A DNA stretch of 34,721 bases from UBA1227 sp045642705 (GTDB lineage: Bacteria > Bacillota > Clostridia > Oscillospirales > Acutalibacteraceae), in contig JAZUJK010000018.1 in NCBI GenBank assembly GCA_045642705.1, forward strand, positions 1 to 34,721, read 5' to 3'. The position numbers and the translations under genes are program-made. Below the pieces are notes generated by a model. That model searched no databases and was not told the DNA's origin. It saw only the letters and a program-made list of their open reading frames with translations. Each line of letters begins with the position of its first letter. Position 1 is the stretch's first letter. Of the stretch, positions 32,661 through 34,721 are shown piece after piece.

Positions 32661-34444
32661 TGGATAGAATGAATGGTCTAAAGAGGACCAATTACTGTGG
32701 AGAATTTAATACTTCTTTCATTGGACAAGAAGTAGTTGTATGTGGCTGGGTTGCACGTCAGCGCGACCTCGGTTCACTCATATTCATTGATTTGCGTGAC
32801 CGCACAGGAATTGTGCAGCTCGCATTTGATGATGCAACTGATAGGGAAATATTTGACAAGGCATTTACAACACGCTCAGAATTTGTGCTTATGGCCAAGG
32901 GTGTTGTACGTGAGCGTTCTTCTAAGAACTATGAAATTCCAACTGGTGAAATTGAGATTTTCGTAAATGATCTCAGAGTTCTCGGTAAGTCAGAGACTCC
33001 ACCATTTGAGATTGTAGAGGATTCCAAGACAGACGAGCTTCTACGTCTTAAATACAGATATCTTGACCTCCGTCGCCCTGACCTTCAGAAGAATATTTTG
33101 ATGCGTCATAAGATTACTAAAATTACTCGTGACTATTTCGATGAGAACGGCTTTATTGAGATAGAGACACCTATTCTTATTAAGTCAACACCTGAGGGTG
33201 CACGTGACTTCCTTGTACCAAGCCGTCTTCACAATGGCGACTTCTATGCACTTCCTCAGTCACCTCAGCTCTATAAGCAGCTCTCAATGGTAGCAGGTTT
33301 TGATCGCTACATGCAGATTGCTCGCTGCTTCCGTGATGAGGATCTCCGTGCTGACCGTCAGCCAGAGTTCACTCAGATTGACCTTGAGATGTCTTTCGTT
33401 GAGATGGAAGATGTCCTTTCAATCGGCGAAGGTTATATGAAGAGAATCTTTAAAGAGGCTCTTGATATTGATATTGAGCTTCCACTTCCAAGACTCACAT
33501 ATAAGGATGCTATGGAGCGTTTCGGTTCCGACAAGCCAGACACACGTTATGGCATGGAACTCTATGACCTCTCAGATATCGTTCGTGATTGCGGATTTGG
33601 CGTATTCGAATCAGCAATTTCCGGTGGCGGATCTGTCCGCGCTATAACTGCCAAGAATGCTGCATCAATCTACTCTCGTAAGGAGATAGATAAGATGACT
33701 GAGATGGCTAAGGGCATCGGCGCTAAGGGTATGGCTTGGATTAGATGGACAGACGAAGCAATGTCATCATCATTTGGCAAATTCATCACTGAGGACAAGA
33801 TGAATGAGATCTTATCACTTGGCAAAGTAGAACAGGGTGACGTTGTATTCATCATCGGTGATACTAATAATACACACGTTATGAGCATTCTTGGCGCAAT
33901 CCGTCAGGAGGCTGCCAAGAAACTCGATATTATTCCAGAGGATAAATACAATCTCCTCTGGATTACAGAGTTCCCATTCTTTGATTGGGATGATGAACTC
34001 CAGACCTTCGTTGCAATGCACCATCCGTTTACAGCACCTATGGATGAATGCCTCGATTATCTCGAGACAGATAAGGCTGCTGTTCGCGCTAAGGCATATG
34101 ACCTTGTACTCAATGGTATCGAGTTGTCATCTGGTTCTATTAGAATTACAGATCCTGAGCTTCAGGGAAGAATTTTCGATCTTCTCGGTCTTACGAAGGA
34201 AGAGGCTTATCAGAAGTTTGGCTATCTGCTTGATGCATTCAAGTATGGACCTCCACCACACGGTGGCATGGGCATTGGCCTTGACCGTCTATGTATGCAG
34301 ATGTTGAAGCTTGAGTCACTTCGTGATGTTATTGCATATCCTAAGAACAAGGATGCCATCGAGCCTATGACATCTTGTCCTTCACCTGCTGATGAAGTTC
34401 AACTTGCCGAGCTTGGCATCAAGCTTGATTTGAAAAAAGAATAA
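32660..34444 (+). CDS. aspS: Aspartate--tRNA ligase
   Basis: 594 aa, bacterial type. The N-terminal OB fold binds the anticodon (VVVCGWVARQRDLGSLIFID). Class II motif 1 lies near FIEIETPILIKSTPEGARDF, motif 2 is CFRDEDLRADRQPEFTQID, and motif 3 is GIGLDRLCMQML. The GAD insertion domain sits between motifs 2 and 3. ATG 32660 follows GGGGG at 32646-32650; a second ATG at 32669 is possible but less likely. It is translated together with hisS and ends at a strong terminator. Confidence 0.98.
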   Translation: MDRMNGLKRTNYCGEFNTSFIGQEVVVCGWVARQRDLGSLIFIDLRDRTGIVQLAFDDATDREIFDKAFTTRSEFVLMAKGVVRERSSKNYEIPTGEIEIFVNDLRVLGKSETPPFEIVEDSKTDELLRLKYRYLDLRRPDLQKNILMRHKITKITRDYFDENGFIEIETPILIKSTPEGARDFLVPSRLHNGDFYALPQSPQLYKQLSMVAGFDRYMQIARCFRDEDLRADRQPEFTQIDLEMSFVEMEDVLSIGEGYMKRIFKEALDIDIELPLPRLTYKDAMERFGSDKPDTRYGMELYDLSDIVRDCGFGVFESAISGGGSVRAITAKNAASIYSRKEIDKMTEMAKGIGAKGMAWIRWTDEAMSSSFGKFITEDKMNEILSLGKVEQGDVVFIIGDTNNTHVMSILGAIRQEAAKKLDIIPEDKYNLLWITEFPFFDWDDELQTFVAMHHPFTAPMDECLDYLETDKAAVRAKAYDLVLNGIELSSGSIRITDPELQGRIFDLLGLTKEEAYQKFGYLLDAFKYGPPPHGGMGIGLDRLCMQMLKLESLRDVIAYPKNKDAIEPMTSCPSPADEVQLAELGIKLDLKKE

Positions 34445-34480
34445 AAAAACAGACCCGCTCAAATGAGCGGGTCATTTTTT
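34443..34480. terminator. Bidirectional terminator between convergent genes
   Basis: A 9-bp stem (34452-34460 with 34465-34473), loop AAAT, with an A run before it (34443-34449) and a T run after it (34475-34480). It ends aspS on the + strand and the last gene on the - strand. Confidence 0.93.
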
Positions 34481-34502
34481 ATGGTCTTAAATGAATAAGA
34501 AA

Positions 34503-34721
34503 TTATTCACCCTTCATACCAAGGAGATTAGCAGTACCTTCAACAGCAGCTACTGAAAGCTTAATTGAATCGAAGATAGCAGCTTCGATGTCATCTGGTG
34601 TAGCACCAAGAGACTCAGCGATACCTGTGTCGATGAAGATATCATCGCCCATGAGATCAGCTGTTGTGAAGAGTGATGTACCAGACTCGATGTTGCGCTT
34701 CTTGTAATCTCTAAGGATACC
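34503..34721 (-). CDS. C-terminal 72 residues of an unidentified protein
   Basis: The minus strand is open from the window edge to TAA at 34503-34505. The visible end includes LRDYKKRNIESGTSLFTTAD, then LMGDDIFIDTGIAESLGAT, PDDIEAAIFDSIKLSVAAVE and a glycine-rich finish. Codons are those of a highly expressed gene (GCT, GGT, ATC, CTC, AAG), so it is very likely real. I do not recognise the family. The part seen is mixed alpha/beta with an acidic helix and no membrane segment. It faces aspS across the shared terminator. Confidence 0.8.
   Translation of the reverse strand, partial: GILRDYKKRNIESGTSLFTTADLMGDDIFIDTGIAESLGATPDDIEAAIFDSIKLSVAAVEGTANLLGMKGE

Noticed and set aside
1..34721. CRISPR array, insertion sequence, prophage or defence system
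   Set aside because: No spaced direct repeats, transposase, integrase, terminal inverted repeats, nuclease/toxin pairs or phage genes were seen. Nearly every base is covered by housekeeping genes. The only tandem repeat is the coding one in ftsY.

Overview
The window reads as a housekeeping stretch of a low-to-moderate GC Firmicutes (Clostridia) chromosome, most likely from a Lachnospiraceae-type anaerobe. This is inferred from gene content and order: rpsU followed by a YqeG-type phosphatase, efp followed by a CD1247-type zinc-ribbon protein, maf-mreBCD-PBP2-MinD-MgsA, and dprA-topA-trmFO. The tRNA lacks an encoded CCA, and GTG and TTG starts are common. I see no insertion sequence, prophage, CRISPR array or attachment site, and no gene-free stretch longer than about 230 bases. 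All protein genes are on the + strand except the truncated one at the right edge.

Layout. (1) 1-890: the 3' part of an rlmA-type 23S rRNA methyltransferase with codon use unlike the rest, a bidirectional terminator, and tRNA-Gly(GCC) on the minus strand. (2) 900-2316: divergent promoters, a structured leader, and infC-rpmI-rplT with a terminator. (3) 2328-17.7 kb and on to 21.6 kb: a long, tightly packed series with many 0-14 nt overlaps. It runs SpoU methyltransferase, dprA, topA, trmFO, plsX, rnc, a radical SAM gene, smc, ftsY, rdgB, yhbY, nadD, yqeK, rsfS, leuS and an MscS channel. (4) 21.6-21.9 kb: rpsU as its own unit with promoter, 5' hairpin and terminator. (5) 21.97-25.36 kb: YqeG phosphatase, M24 peptidase, efp, CD1247-like protein, maf. 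(6) 25.37-31.26 kb: the cell-shape block mreB, terminator, mreC, mreD, PBP2, a MinD-like ATPase and a methylglyoxal synthase homologue. (7) 31.2-34.48 kb: hisS-aspS under its own promoter, ending in a bidirectional terminator. (8) 34.5 kb to the end: the C-terminal 72 residues of an unidentified minus-strand protein.

How the genes fit together: translation (IF3, L35, L20, S21, EF-P, RsfS, YhbY, LeuRS, HisRS, AspRS, tRNA/rRNA methylation), chromosome handling (TopA, SMC, DprA), protein targeting (FtsY), phospholipid start (PlsX), nucleotide-pool cleaning (RdgB, Maf), NAD synthesis (NadD), and cell elongation (MreBCD, PBP2).

I did not find a convincing new multi-gene system. The most unusual points are: an FtsY whose acidic repeat lies at the C terminus, after the GTPase domain; a methylglyoxal synthase homologue with three altered active-site positions; a MinD-like ATPase without MinC or MinE; a three-hairpin infC leader with a probable AUU start; promoters whose -35 box lies inside the preceding terminator-like hairpin; and sharp GC changes inside single genes.
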